Origin: Solwaraspora sp. WMMD1047
Lineage (GTDB): Bacteria > Actinomycetota > Actinomycetes > Mycobacteriales > Micromonosporaceae
Assembly (NCBI RefSeq): GCF_029626155.1
Contig: NZ_JARUBL010000001.1
Span: 7,468,501 to 7,532,500, forward strand
Length of the DNA stretch: 64,000 bases
Direction of reading: 5' to 3'
Part shown: in pieces, positions 28,468 through 37,071 of the stretch
Position numbering within the stretch: the stretch's first letter is position 1
Layout: each line of letters starts with the position of its first letter
Program-made: the position numbers and the translations under genes
The notes under the pieces: generated by a model
The model's input: only the letters and a program-made list of their open reading frames with translations
Told to the model about the DNA's origin: nothing
Database searches by the model: none

Positions 28468-29663
28468 GAGAGCCGGTTGACCGGCACCGATTCGTCGGTG
28501 AGCCGGTCGGGTGCCACGGCCGCCCGGGCGGCGACCAGTTTGGTCGCCATCCGCAGTTCGCGCGGCCGTCCGATGGCCGCCGCGGCCGTCACGACGCCGT
28601 CCCGCATCCAGAAGACGGTGGCCGAGCCGGCCGCCAGGTCGCCCCGGACCACCGTCGGCAGACCCGCTTCGGGCTCCCCGACGACCTGCAGGTTGTGCCC
28701 CACCTGATCGGTCCAGAACCACGGCGGCGCGGCCGGCGGCCCGGCGGCGCCGACGATCGCCGCGGCCACCGTCGCGCCCTGGTCGATCGCCGACCGCCAG
28801 TGCTCGCGGCGGACCGGGCCGCCGCGCCACGCACACGGCCGGTACGCGACGTCGCCGGCCGCCCAGATGTTCGGCGCCGAGGTGCGGCCCGTCGCGTCGA
28901 CCCGGATCCCCTCGGGGTCGACGTCGAGGCCGGCCGCGACGGCGATCCCGGTGCGGGGCACCATTCCCACCCCGGCCACGATCAGGTCGGCCGGCACGGA
29001 CCCGCCGTCGCCGAGCCGCACCCGGCCCGGTGCGGTGTCACTCGGCGGGTCGATGCCGGCGATCGGGACCCCGCACCGCAGGTCGACTCCGGCGTCCCGG
29101 TGCCGGCCGGCCAGCCAGTTCCCGAGCAGGCCGCCGAGGGCCGCGAACGGCCGCGGCGCCACGTCGAGCACGGTGACCGAGCAGCCCGCCGCGGTGGCGG
29201 TGGAGGCGAGCTCGCCGCCGATGAAGCCGGCACCGATCACCACCAACCGGGCGCCCGGCCGCAGCCGGTCCCGAATCCGGCGGGCGTCGGCGAGGGTCCG
29301 CAGGTAGTACACCCCGTCCGGGTCGCCCGGCAGCCGCCGGGCGGCGCCGCCGGTGGCGAGCAGCAGGTGGTCGGCGGCGAACCGCTCGCCGTCGTCGACG
29401 GTCACCCCGACCCGGGCCCCGGTCTCGACCCGGGTCACCGTCCGGCCGGGCCACAACTCGATGCCCCGGTCGGCCAGGTGACCGGCCGGATGCAGCCACG
29501 GCGGGTCACCGCCGCGCAGGAAGGACTTGGACAGCGGGGGCCGGTCGTACGGCTGGTGTGGCTCGTCGCCGAGCACCACGATCCGACCGTCGTAACCGCG
29601 GTCGCGCAACGCCAGGGCGGCGCTGGTGCCACCGATGCCGGCTCCGACGATGACGACGGTCAT
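28464..29663 (-). CDS. FAD/NAD-dependent ferredoxin reductase (BphA4-like)
   Basis: A 399-residue class I disulfide-reductase-fold flavoprotein. It has an N-terminal FAD motif VIVGAGIGGTSAALAL, PYDRPPLSKSFL typical of the BphA4/rubredoxin-reductase group, a NAD motif VIGAGFIGGELAS (about 140-152), the second FAD motif NIWAAGDVA, and a C-terminal Reductase_C domain. It should pass electrons from NADH to the dioxygenase through a ferredoxin, yet no ferredoxin gene is visible. It overlaps the IclR gene by 4 bp and is the second gene of that two-gene operon. Confidence 0.9.
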   Translation of the reverse strand: MTVVIVGAGIGGTSAALALRDRGYDGRIVVLGDEPHQPYDRPPLSKSFLRGGDPPWLHPAGHLADRGIELWPGRTVTRVETGARVGVTVDDGERFAADHLLLATGGAARRLPGDPDGVYYLRTLADARRIRDRLRPGARLVVIGAGFIGGELASTATAAGCSVTVLDVAPRPFAALGGLLGNWLAGRHRDAGVDLRCGVPIAGIDPPSDTAPGRVRLGDGGSVPADLIVAGVGMVPRTGIAVAAGLDVDPEGIRVDATGRTSAPNIWAAGDVAYRPCAWRGGPVRREHWRSAIDQGATVAAAIVGAAGPPAAPPWFWTDQVGHNLQVVGEPEAGLPTVVRGDLAAGSATVFWMRDGVVTAAAAIGRPRELRMATKLVAARAAVAPDRLTDESVPVNRLS

Positions 29664-30451
29664 GGCCGGGAGATCAGTTGGGCGGCGTGCCGGACGGCCT
29701 CGACCGAGCGGTCGGGCACCAGCCGGCCGGCGGGTACCGACAGCGAGAGCGCGCCGGTCACCACGCCGTGTTCCAGGATCGGTGCGCCGACGCAGGTGAG
29801 CCCTAGCCGGGCCTCCTGCCGGTCGACCGCGTACCCGGTCCGCCGGGCGGTCGCCAGTTCGTTGGCGAGCCGCGTCGGGTCGGTGATCGTACGCGGAGTC
29901 AGCGGGGTCAGTCCGCCGGCCACCACCTCGGCGACCGTCTGGGCGTCGGCTCGGGACAGCATCGCCTTGCCGACCGCCGTGCAGTACATGGGCATCAGGC
30001 CACCCACTGTGGACGGGGAGTCGAGGTGGTTGTGGCCGTAGATCTTCTCCAGGTACAGCACCTGGTGGCCGTGCGGCACGGCGAGCTGGATCGTGGCGTG
30101 GGTGGCCTCGTAGAGGTCCTGCATGTGGGGCAGCGCGCGGTCGCGCAGCTTGCGGGGCCGGCAGACCGGCACCAGGTTGCCGAGCCGGAACAGCTGCGCG
30201 CCGAGCAGCCAGCGGTCGCCCTCGCGCTCGACCAGGCCGTGGCTTTCCAGGATGCAGAGGAGTCGGTAGGCGGTGGACTTGGCTACTCCGGCGCGGCGGG
30301 CTATCTCGCTGACGCCGAGGACGCCGCTGGTGCCGTTGCTGAAGGTGTTGAGCAGCGCGAGTGCCTTACCCACGCTGGTGCTGACGTCGGTGCCATCGGC
30401 CGGCCCGGAAGGCCGCCTGGCGTCGGGTCGTACGAGGGTGGAGGTGGTCAT
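29660..30451 (-). CDS. IclR-family transcriptional regulator
   Basis: A 263-residue regulator with an N-terminal winged helix (about 30-95, LGVSEIARRAGVAKSTAYRLLCILESHGLV) and a C-terminal effector-binding GAF-like domain (about 105-260, with GLMPMYCTAVGKAML). The start at 30451 is supported by GGGGGAAG. It is followed by the ferredoxin-reductase gene. Its own promoter carries an imperfect palindrome overlapping the -10, so autorepression is likely. IclR proteins often control aromatic catabolism in response to pathway acids; the ligand here is unknown. Confidence 0.92.
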   Translation of the reverse strand: MTTSTLVRPDARRPSGPADGTDVSTSVGKALALLNTFSNGTSGVLGVSEIARRAGVAKSTAYRLLCILESHGLVEREGDRWLLGAQLFRLGNLVPVCRPRKLRDRALPHMQDLYEATHATIQLAVPHGHQVLYLEKIYGHNHLDSPSTVGGLMPMYCTAVGKAMLSRADAQTVAEVVAGGLTPLTPRTITDPTRLANELATARRTGYAVDRQEARLGLTCVGAPILEHGVVTGALSLSVPAGRLVPDRSVEAVRHAAQLISRP

Positions 30452-30562
30452 TGCGCTTCCCCCTGTCCGCTGACGGGCGCGCGGCATCCGCCGCCGCCTG
30501 GTCGCTCGGCTGCCGGGTGGAGACATGAAATCGAAAGGGGTACGACGCCGTCGCGTCGAGTT

Positions 30563-30606
30563 ATTTGGCTAAGCGAAATATTAACCTGCCGGCAACATCT
30601 AGACAA
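30563..30606 (-). promoter_or_regulatory. IclR gene promoter with overlapping operator
   Basis: On the minus strand, TTGTCT (30606-30601) and TAATAT (30583-30578) are separated by exactly 17 bp. A 17-bp imperfect palindrome, ATTTGGC-TAA-GCGAAAT (30563-30579), overlaps the -10. This A+T-rich patch stands out in the G+C-rich surroundings. The remainder of the 211-bp gap shows nothing else. Confidence 0.65.
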
Positions 30607-30662
30607 TAGCCTGAGCAGGGATTACTCACGGTCAACCGAGCTGGCGGGCCGAACCGACCGAC

Positions 30663-32393
30663 TCATTGCCAGCGGTCCCAGACCTCGGTCGGCACCGCGC
30701 CCGGATCGACCGCCGCCGCGAAGTGCGCGTGCGCCTGCGGCAACAGCTGACCGGCGTAGAAGTCGGCGGTCAGCAGCCGACCCCGCGCCACCGGATCACC
30801 GTCGGCCGTCGCCGCCGCCCCGGCCGCACCCCGCGCGAGCAGCCATCCCCCGAGCACCAGACCGAAACCGCGCAGATAGGGGGTGGCGCCCGCGGGCGAG
30901 ACCCGCGCGGTCGACCGGGTCAGCGTCGCGGCCGCCGCGGACAGGGCCGCACCGAGCCGCGCCAACCGGGCCGGCAGCTGGCGTACGGTCTGGTCGATCT
31001 CTGCGAAGAGCGCCTGGACGGCCAAGCCGCCGTCCGCGCCCAGCTTGCGCCCGACCAGGTCCAGCGCCTGGATGCCGTTGGTCCCCTCATAGATCGGGGT
31101 GACCCGGACGTCGCGGTAGTACTGGGCGACCCCGGTCTCCTCGACGAAGCCCATCCCGCCGTGCACCTGGATCGCCAACGAGGTGAGCTCGACCGCGGTG
31201 TCGGTGCACCAGGCCTTCACGATCGGCGTCAGCAGGTCGGCCCGGGCCGCCGCGGCGGCCCGGGCCGCCGCGACCGGATGATGCGCCGCGAGGTCGATCG
31301 CGTACCCGGTCAGATAACACATCGCGCGCATCGCCTCGATCGACGCCTTCATGGTCAGCAGCATCCGCCGTACGTCCGGGTGGGCGGTGAGCACGGCCGG
31401 CGCCCCGGCGAACCGGCCCTGCTGGCGCTGCCGAGCGAAGGTGACCGCCTGCTGGAAGGCCCGTTCCGCGACGCCCAGCCCCTGCACCGCCACGCCCAGC
31501 CGGGCGTCGTTCATCATGGTGAACATCTGCCGCAGCCCGGTGTGCGGCGCGCCGACGATCTCCGCCTCGGCGCCCGCCCCCGCCGCGCCGAAGACCATCG
31601 TGCAGGTGGGGGCGGCCCGGATGCCGAGCTTGCGCTCCAGCCCCACCGCCCGCACGTCGTTACGGCGACCGTCGGCCGTCCATTTGGGAACGAGAAAGAG
31701 CGACAGGCCCCGGGTGCCCGGCGGCGCGTCCGGGGTGCGGGCCAGCACCAGGTGCACGATCTGCTCGGTGAGATCGTGATCGCCGTAGCTGATGAAGATC
31801 TTCTGCCCGGTGAGCCGGTAACCGGCGCCGTCCGGCACCGCCCGGGTCGCGATCGGACCCAGATCGGAGCCGGCCTGCGGCTCGGTGATCGCCATCGTCC
31901 CCAGCCACTCGCCGGTCACCAACCGCGGCAGGTAACGCTCGCGCTGCCCGGCGGAGCCGTGACTGGCCAGCACCTGGGCCACTCCGCCGGCCAACGTCGG
32001 CGCCATCGAGAGCGCCAGGTTGGCCGCCGTCAGCAGTTCCCGGGCCGCCACCCCGACGGTGAGCGGGAAACCGCCGCCACCGTGGTCGACCGGCTGGGTG
32101 AGCGCCCCCCATCCGGCCTCGACGTACCTGCGGTACGCCTCGCGCACCGCCACCGGACACCGGACGCCGTCGGCCGTCAACGTCGCGCCCTCGACGTCGC
32201 CGGTCCGGTTCGTCGGCGCCACCACCTCCGCGGCGAACCGCCCCGCCTCGTCGAGCACGCTCGCGACCGTCGCCGGATCGGCGTGCTCGAACGGCTCCAG
32301 CGCGCGGAGCTCGGCGACCGGGACGATGTGCGCCAGGGTGAACGCGATGTCCGCCAGCGGCGGCCGGTAGCCGGCCGCCAAGACCCGGGTCAC
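30663..32393 (-). CDS. Acyl-CoA dehydrogenase, DmdC-like long form
   Basis: A 576-residue FAD enzyme, longer than ordinary acyl-CoA dehydrogenases because of an N-terminal segment (YRPPLADIAFTLAHI) and a C-terminal extension of about 120 residues, as in the DmdC/FadE5-like group. The core has MAITEPQAGSDLG, GQKIFISYGDHDL and the catalytic Glu in PIYEGTNGIQALDL. The GTG start overlaps the flavoprotein stop (GTGA). It introduces an alpha,beta double bond into an acyl-CoA; the chain or ring type is not evident. Confidence 0.9.
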   Translation of the reverse strand: MTRVLAAGYRPPLADIAFTLAHIVPVAELRALEPFEHADPATVASVLDEAGRFAAEVVAPTNRTGDVEGATLTADGVRCPVAVREAYRRYVEAGWGALTQPVDHGGGGFPLTVGVAARELLTAANLALSMAPTLAGGVAQVLASHGSAGQRERYLPRLVTGEWLGTMAITEPQAGSDLGPIATRAVPDGAGYRLTGQKIFISYGDHDLTEQIVHLVLARTPDAPPGTRGLSLFLVPKWTADGRRNDVRAVGLERKLGIRAAPTCTMVFGAAGAGAEAEIVGAPHTGLRQMFTMMNDARLGVAVQGLGVAERAFQQAVTFARQRQQGRFAGAPAVLTAHPDVRRMLLTMKASIEAMRAMCYLTGYAIDLAAHHPVAAARAAAAARADLLTPIVKAWCTDTAVELTSLAIQVHGGMGFVEETGVAQYYRDVRVTPIYEGTNGIQALDLVGRKLGADGGLAVQALFAEIDQTVRQLPARLARLGAALSAAAATLTRSTARVSPAGATPYLRGFGLVLGGWLLARGAAGAAATADGDPVARGRLLTADFYAGQLLPQAHAHFAAAVDPGAVPTEVWDRWQ

Positions 32394-33805
32394 CGGGCCG
32401 CCGCCTCGGCCGGGTGCCGGCCCGCCCCGGCCGCGTGCCGGCCCGCCAGCCGGCCGGTCACCAGCGCGGTCGCCAGGCCGCCGGCGTAGCCGCCGTTGCT
32501 CACGTTGCCGACGTCGCAGCCCGCCGCGTACAGGCCGGGCAGGCACACCTCGCGGAACTCGCTCAGCTCGGTGATGAACCCGGCGATCAGTGAGCTGCTG
32601 CCGGCCCGGCGCAGCACCCGGGCGTGCTCGTCCACCGCCAGCCCGCCCATCGTGAAGGTGATCGCGGCCTGCACCCCCACCGCGAGGTACGGCGGCCGGG
32701 CCAGCCCTTCGGCATGACCGGTGCGGGGCGGCGTCAGGGCCGCGGCACGTCCCTCGGCGCAGGCCGCGTTGAACTCCGCAAGCGTCCGGCGTACGTTGCC
32801 CGCCGGGAGGCCGTGGCCGGCCAACCGCTCGGCCAACTCGGTCACGCTCTCACCGGTCACCACCGGGGCGCCCCGGTCCCGGGCCCACTCGACGGCCACC
32901 CGGGTCAACCGGCGCCCGGGCCGCGCCTCCTCGCCCGCCACCCGGGCGTCGACGACGTAGAACCCGCGCCCCTCCGGCTGCGCGGCCAGCGCCTGGTTCA
33001 GCGCCTCCTCACCCGTGCCGGCCGACTCGTCGGCGAACCGCCGGCCGAACAGGTTGAGCGCCACCGCCTTCTCGCCGTAGATCTGGCTGGCGTCCCGGAA
33101 CTCCAGCGGCCGGAACCGGGTCGGCGGGGCGGGCAGCGCATGGCCGTAGAACGTCTCCAGGCCGGCACTCGCCGCCGCGCCGACCTCGGTCGCGGCGAGG
33201 AAGCCGTCCCCGGTGCTCCAGCTGTTGGCCCGCAGCAGCAGGTTGCCCGGGGCATGTGTCACGTACCGGCGGAGCAGCTCCGGATTGCCCTGGAAGCCAC
33301 CGGTCGCCAGGATCACCGCGTCGGCCCGGCGGGTGCCCGTCGCGCCGGCCGCGTCGACCGTCCGGACGCCGGCCACCGCACCGGCCGCGTCGACCTCGAT
33401 CCGCTCCACCGCCGTCTCCAGCACCAGCGAGCCACCCAGCCGGTCGAACGCGGCGCGCAGCGCACCGAGCACCTGCGGCGGGTCCGAGCGCTGCCCCCGC
33501 CCGTACCCGAAGACGTTCTCCATCGGGCGGAACACCGCGCCGTGGCCCGCCAGCCACTGCCGGCCGGCGTCCAGTCGCTCGTGCACCAGACCCTGCAGCA
33601 CCGGGTTCCCGGCCGGGATGGCCGCCTCGAACTCGGCCAGGTCGTCGAAGGTCCAGACCAGCCCGCCGGAGAGCGCCGTCGAGCCCCCGATCTCGGGCGC
33701 CTTCTCCAGCACGATGACCTCGGCGCCACCTTCGAGCGCGGAAACCGCGGCGGTCAGGCCGGCCAGACCCGCGCCGCAGACCACCACCGACCGTCCGACC
33801 ACCAT
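32390..33805 (-). CDS. FAD-dependent fumarate-reductase / 3-ketosteroid-dehydrogenase-type flavoprotein
   Basis: A 471-residue flavoprotein with VVVCGAGLAGLTAAVSALEGG (FAD binding, 7-27), EKAPEIGGSTALSGG, VILATGGFQGNPE, TMGGLAVDEHARVL and the C-terminal AAGCDVGNVSNGGYAGG. This is the FAD-binding-2 family, which includes 3-ketosteroid-delta1-dehydrogenase, fumarate reductase and tricarballylate dehydrogenase. It probably desaturates a ring or acid next to a carbonyl, or the reverse. It is the first gene of a two-gene operon with the long acyl-CoA dehydrogenase. A CCNGAACGATC motif lies 57 bp upstream of its start. Confidence 0.85.
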   Translation of the reverse strand: MVVGRSVVVCGAGLAGLTAAVSALEGGAEVIVLEKAPEIGGSTALSGGLVWTFDDLAEFEAAIPAGNPVLQGLVHERLDAGRQWLAGHGAVFRPMENVFGYGRGQRSDPPQVLGALRAAFDRLGGSLVLETAVERIEVDAAGAVAGVRTVDAAGATGTRRADAVILATGGFQGNPELLRRYVTHAPGNLLLRANSWSTGDGFLAATEVGAAASAGLETFYGHALPAPPTRFRPLEFRDASQIYGEKAVALNLFGRRFADESAGTGEEALNQALAAQPEGRGFYVVDARVAGEEARPGRRLTRVAVEWARDRGAPVVTGESVTELAERLAGHGLPAGNVRRTLAEFNAACAEGRAAALTPPRTGHAEGLARPPYLAVGVQAAITFTMGGLAVDEHARVLRRAGSSSLIAGFITELSEFREVCLPGLYAAGCDVGNVSNGGYAGGLATALVTGRLAGRHAAGAGRHPAEAAAR

Positions 33806-33861
33806 GCCCGTCTCCCGTCGTCGGATCCGGACGCTAGGTCGCTGTGGGGCCGGGGCACCAC

Positions 33862-33873
33862 CGATCGTTCAGG
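33862..33873 (-). promoter_or_regulatory. CCNGAACGATC motif, flavoprotein/SDR promoter
   Basis: Reads CCTGAACGATCG toward the flavoprotein gene, ending 57 bp before its ATG. The same 11-mer occurs at 41062 and 61328 in the same orientation relative to the nearest gene. Confidence 0.5.
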
Positions 33874-33961
33874 ACCGCAGAACGCGGAACCCCTGCGATC
33901 CCGTTCCACCGTGCGGTCCGGCCGGCTGTGTGCGCCGCACACCCCGGCCCAGACTGAGCCG

Positions 33962-34000
33962 GTCACCGACCCGAGGAGCGGTCACCGACCCCGAGGAGCG
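33962..34000 (+). repeat. Duplicated ribosome-binding region of the SDR gene
   Basis: A 19-bp unit (33962-33980) is repeated as a 20-bp unit (33981-34000, one extra C). Each copy carries GAGGAG; the second is 6 nt from the ATG at 34005. Confidence 0.85.
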
Positions 34001-34004
34001 CAAG

Positions 34005-34766
34005 ATGACCCGGCCTGGCACCGACGATCTGGGCGGCGCCGTCACGGTGATCACCGGGGCCAGCCGCGGCATCGGCCGAACACTGGCCCGGGAGCTGGCC
34101 GCCGCGGGTGCCCGCGTCGCCGCCGCGGCCCGCGACCGGGTCGGCCTGGACACCCTCGTCGAGGAGATCACCGCGGCCGGCGGTGAGGCGGTCGCGGTGC
34201 CCACCGACATCTCCGACGCCGCCTCGGTGGACGGGCTCTTCGACGCCGTGGCCGACCGGTTCGGGCGGGTCGACGCGCTCGTCAACAACGCCGGCATCAT
34301 CAGCTACGAACCGCTCACCGAGACCGACCCGGCCACCTGGGACCGGATCTTCGCCGTCAACGTGCGCGGCACCTTCCTCTGCACCCGGGCCGCGCTGGGC
34401 AAGCTGGAACGCGGCGGCTCGATCGTCAACATCGCCTCGGTCTTCGGCACCACCCCGGTCCGTGGCTACGGCGCGTACTGCGCCTCAAAGGCGGCGATCC
34501 TGCAGCTGACCCGGGTGGCGGCGGCGGAGAACGCCCGCCGCGGCATCCGGGTCAACGCGGTCGCCCCCGGCTACGTCGAATCCGACTTCAACGCCGAGTC
34601 CTTCGCCGACCCGGCCGTCCGCGAGGCCGTCGAGCGGCGCATCCCGCTCGGCCGGATCGCGACGGCGGACGAGCTGGTGCCGATCGTGCGCTACCTCTGC
34701 TCCCCGAACTCCGCCTACGTGACGGGCTCGGTCGTCACCGTCGACGGCGGGTTCTCGCTGCGATGA
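34005..34766 (+). CDS. Short-chain dehydrogenase/reductase
   Basis: A 253-residue classical SDR (FabG-like) with cofactor motif TGASRGIG (17-24), NNAG (94-97), and active-site S145, Y158 and K162 (YCASK). It oxidises or reduces a hydroxyl/keto group; it could serve as cis-dihydrodiol dehydrogenase for the dioxygenase or as 3-hydroxyacyl-CoA dehydrogenase. It heads a rightward operon with a double CoA-transferase, two MaoC proteins and a crotonase. The ribosome-binding site is duplicated. Confidence 0.88.
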   Translation: MTRPGTDDLGGAVTVITGASRGIGRTLARELAAAGARVAAAARDRVGLDTLVEEITAAGGEAVAVPTDISDAASVDGLFDAVADRFGRVDALVNNAGIISYEPLTETDPATWDRIFAVNVRGTFLCTRAALGKLERGGSIVNIASVFGTTPVRGYGAYCASKAAILQLTRVAAAENARRGIRVNAVAPGYVESDFNAESFADPAVREAVERRIPLGRIATADELVPIVRYLCSPNSAYVTGSVVTVDGGFSLR

Positions 34767-34779
34767 ACGGGGGCCAACG

Positions 34780-37071
34780 GTGTCGGATCTGAGCCTTGCC
34801 GGCGTACGGGTGCTGGAGCTGTCGGAGGGTTGGTCGGCGACCGCCATCTGCGGACGACTCCTGGCCGACCTCGGCGCCCGGGTGGAGAAGCTGGAGCCGG
34901 CCGGCGGCGATCCGGTCCGCCGCCTCGGCCCCGGGCCGGACGGCGGCGACTCGCTGCTGGCCACCTCGCTGCACCTGGGCAAGGAATGCCGGCGGGTGCC
35001 CTGGCCGGACCGGCCCGACGAACTCGGGGTCCGGGTCCGCAACCACGCGGCCGGGGCGGACATCGTGCTCGTCGACGACGTCTGGCTGCGCCGCCTCGCG
35101 CCCTACGGGCTGGGTGACGAGAACGGCTGGCGGGAACTCGATCCGCGCCTGGTGACCGCCGTCAGCTCGGCCTTCGGGCAGGGAGCAGAAGGCCGCCGCC
35201 GGCACGCGAGCGAGCTCGTCCTGCAGTCGGTCGGCGGGATCACCGCCCTCAACGGCCACGCCGACAGCCCGCCCAGCCGGGCCGGCATCCCGCTCGGCGC
35301 CAGCGTCTGCGCGCTGCTGACCTGCGGAGCGGCGCTGGCCGCCCTGCTGCGCCGGGACGCCGGGGGCGACGGGGCCTGGATCGACATCGCCGGGTTCGAC
35401 GCGATGCTGATGATGCAGGGCAACTTCCTGCCCGCCTACTTCGACTCCGGCAAGCTGCCGAGCCGGGTCGGCAACGTCCAACTGCTCTCCGCGCCGTGGA
35501 ACACCTACCCCACCGCGGACGGGGAGATCGTGATCGTCGCGATCTCGGAGAATCTCTGGCACCGGCTGCTGGGGGTGATCGGACGGACCGACCTCGTCGG
35601 CAACCCCCGGTACCGGGGCAAGCTCAACCGGGTCCGGCGGCGAGCCGAGGTCGACGGCATCATCGCGGCCTGGACCTCGACCCGGACCTCGGCCGAGGTG
35701 GCCGCCGCCATGGACGCGGCGCGGGTGGCGGTCGGCGAGGTACGCACCATCGGACACCTGCTCGCCGACGACCATCTCACCGAGCGCGGGCTCGTCCGCA
35801 CCGCGACCGTCGACGGGCGTACCGTGCCGGTCTGGGGGTCGTTCTTCCGCATCGAGGATGCCGGCGAGCCGGCGCCGGGACCTCAGCCTCCCACCGCCGC
35901 CGGGCAACCGCCCCTCGCCGGCATCCGGGTGCTGGAGATGGGTGGGCACACCGCCGGTGGGCTCGCCACCCGGATGCTGGCCGACCTCGGCGCCGATGTC
36001 ATAAAGGTGGAGCTGCGGCAGGGCGACAACGCGCGGGAGACCGCCCCGGTGCTGGCCGACGGCAACGCGTACCTGTGGCACTTCTGGAACGTGGGCAAGC
36101 GGTCCGTCGTGATCGACGTCGCCGACCCGCGCGGGCACGCGCTGCTGCGCCGGCTGATCGCCAGCAGCGACGTGTTCTGCGAGAACATGGCGCCCGACAC
36201 CGTCGAGAAGCTGCGCCTGACCGACGCCGACCTGCGGGACGCCAATCCGCGGCTGGTCTACTGCGCGATAAGCGGATTCGGCTGGCGCGGAGGACGCAAG
36301 TACCGGCGGGCCTTCGACGCCGTGCTGCAGGCCGAGGCGGGCATCATGTCGGTGACCGGCGAGCCCGGCGGGCGGCCGGTGAAGACCGGTCCCTCGGTGG
36401 TCGACAACACCGTGGCCCTCGGCTCGGTGGCCGCCGTCGTCGCCGCCCTGCACCGGCGCCGCCGCACCGGCGCCGGCGCCTTCGTCGACCTGGCACTCTT
36501 CGACACCGCCGCCTGGCTCACCACCGAATGGTGGCCGTCCGCGTGGACCGGCGGCGCGCCGGCGCCGGTCGGCAACCGGCACCCGTACCACGCCCTGCAC
36601 AACGCCTACCCGAGCAAGGACGACCGGTGGGTCGCGGTCACCGCCGAGACCGAGGACGAGCGGGCGGCGGCTCGGGAGCTGTTCGGCCTGGACGCCGACG
36701 AGACCGGCTGGGACGCCGCGGTCGCCGGGTACGTGGCCGGCCGGCCGGCGGCGACCGTCGTGCAGGAGTGTCAGCAGGTCGGGATCGCGGCCGGTCTCGT
36801 CAACGACCTGCCCGAGGTGATCGAGCACCCGATCACCGCGGAGCGGCGGATGGTCCTCGACATCGAGATCACCCCCACCGACAGCTGCCACGTGATCGGC
36901 AGCCCGTTCAAGTTCGGCGCCGAGTCGACGCTGCTGGCGGAGCGCCGGCGGGTGCCCGGACTCGGCGAACACACCGACGAGATCCTGCGCGAACTCGGGA
37001 TCGACGACCAGGAACGCGCGGCGCTGCGGGAGGCCGGAGTGACCGCACCCAGCCAGGAGGCGAGACATTGA
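34780..37071 (+). CDS. Fused double CaiB/BaiF family III CoA-transferase (N-half lacks catalytic Asp)
   Basis: A 763-residue protein of two family III CoA-transferase units (about 5-360 and 378-755). Each opens with a conserved stretch, LLADLGARVEKLE in the first and MLADLGADVIKVE in the second. In the second unit the catalytic Asp is D542 (SVVDNTVALG). The aligned position in the first unit is A174 (PLGASVCALL), so the N-half is probably structural, while the C-half transfers CoA between acids. The GTG start is 13 bp after the SDR stop. The MaoC gene starts inside its stop (TTGA). Confidence 0.87.
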   Translation: MSDLSLAGVRVLELSEGWSATAICGRLLADLGARVEKLEPAGGDPVRRLGPGPDGGDSLLATSLHLGKECRRVPWPDRPDELGVRVRNHAAGADIVLVDDVWLRRLAPYGLGDENGWRELDPRLVTAVSSAFGQGAEGRRRHASELVLQSVGGITALNGHADSPPSRAGIPLGASVCALLTCGAALAALLRRDAGGDGAWIDIAGFDAMLMMQGNFLPAYFDSGKLPSRVGNVQLLSAPWNTYPTADGEIVIVAISENLWHRLLGVIGRTDLVGNPRYRGKLNRVRRRAEVDGIIAAWTSTRTSAEVAAAMDAARVAVGEVRTIGHLLADDHLTERGLVRTATVDGRTVPVWGSFFRIEDAGEPAPGPQPPTAAGQPPLAGIRVLEMGGHTAGGLATRMLADLGADVIKVELRQGDNARETAPVLADGNAYLWHFWNVGKRSVVIDVADPRGHALLRRLIASSDVFCENMAPDTVEKLRLTDADLRDANPRLVYCAISGFGWRGGRKYRRAFDAVLQAEAGIMSVTGEPGGRPVKTGPSVVDNTVALGSVAAVVAALHRRRRTGAGAFVDLALFDTAAWLTTEWWPSAWTGGAPAPVGNRHPYHALHNAYPSKDDRWVAVTAETEDERAAARELFGLDADETGWDAAVAGYVAGRPAATVVQECQQVGIAAGLVNDLPEVIEHPITAERRMVLDIEITPTDSCHVIGSPFKFGAESTLLAERRRVPGLGEHTDEILRELGIDDQERAALREAGVTAPSQEARH

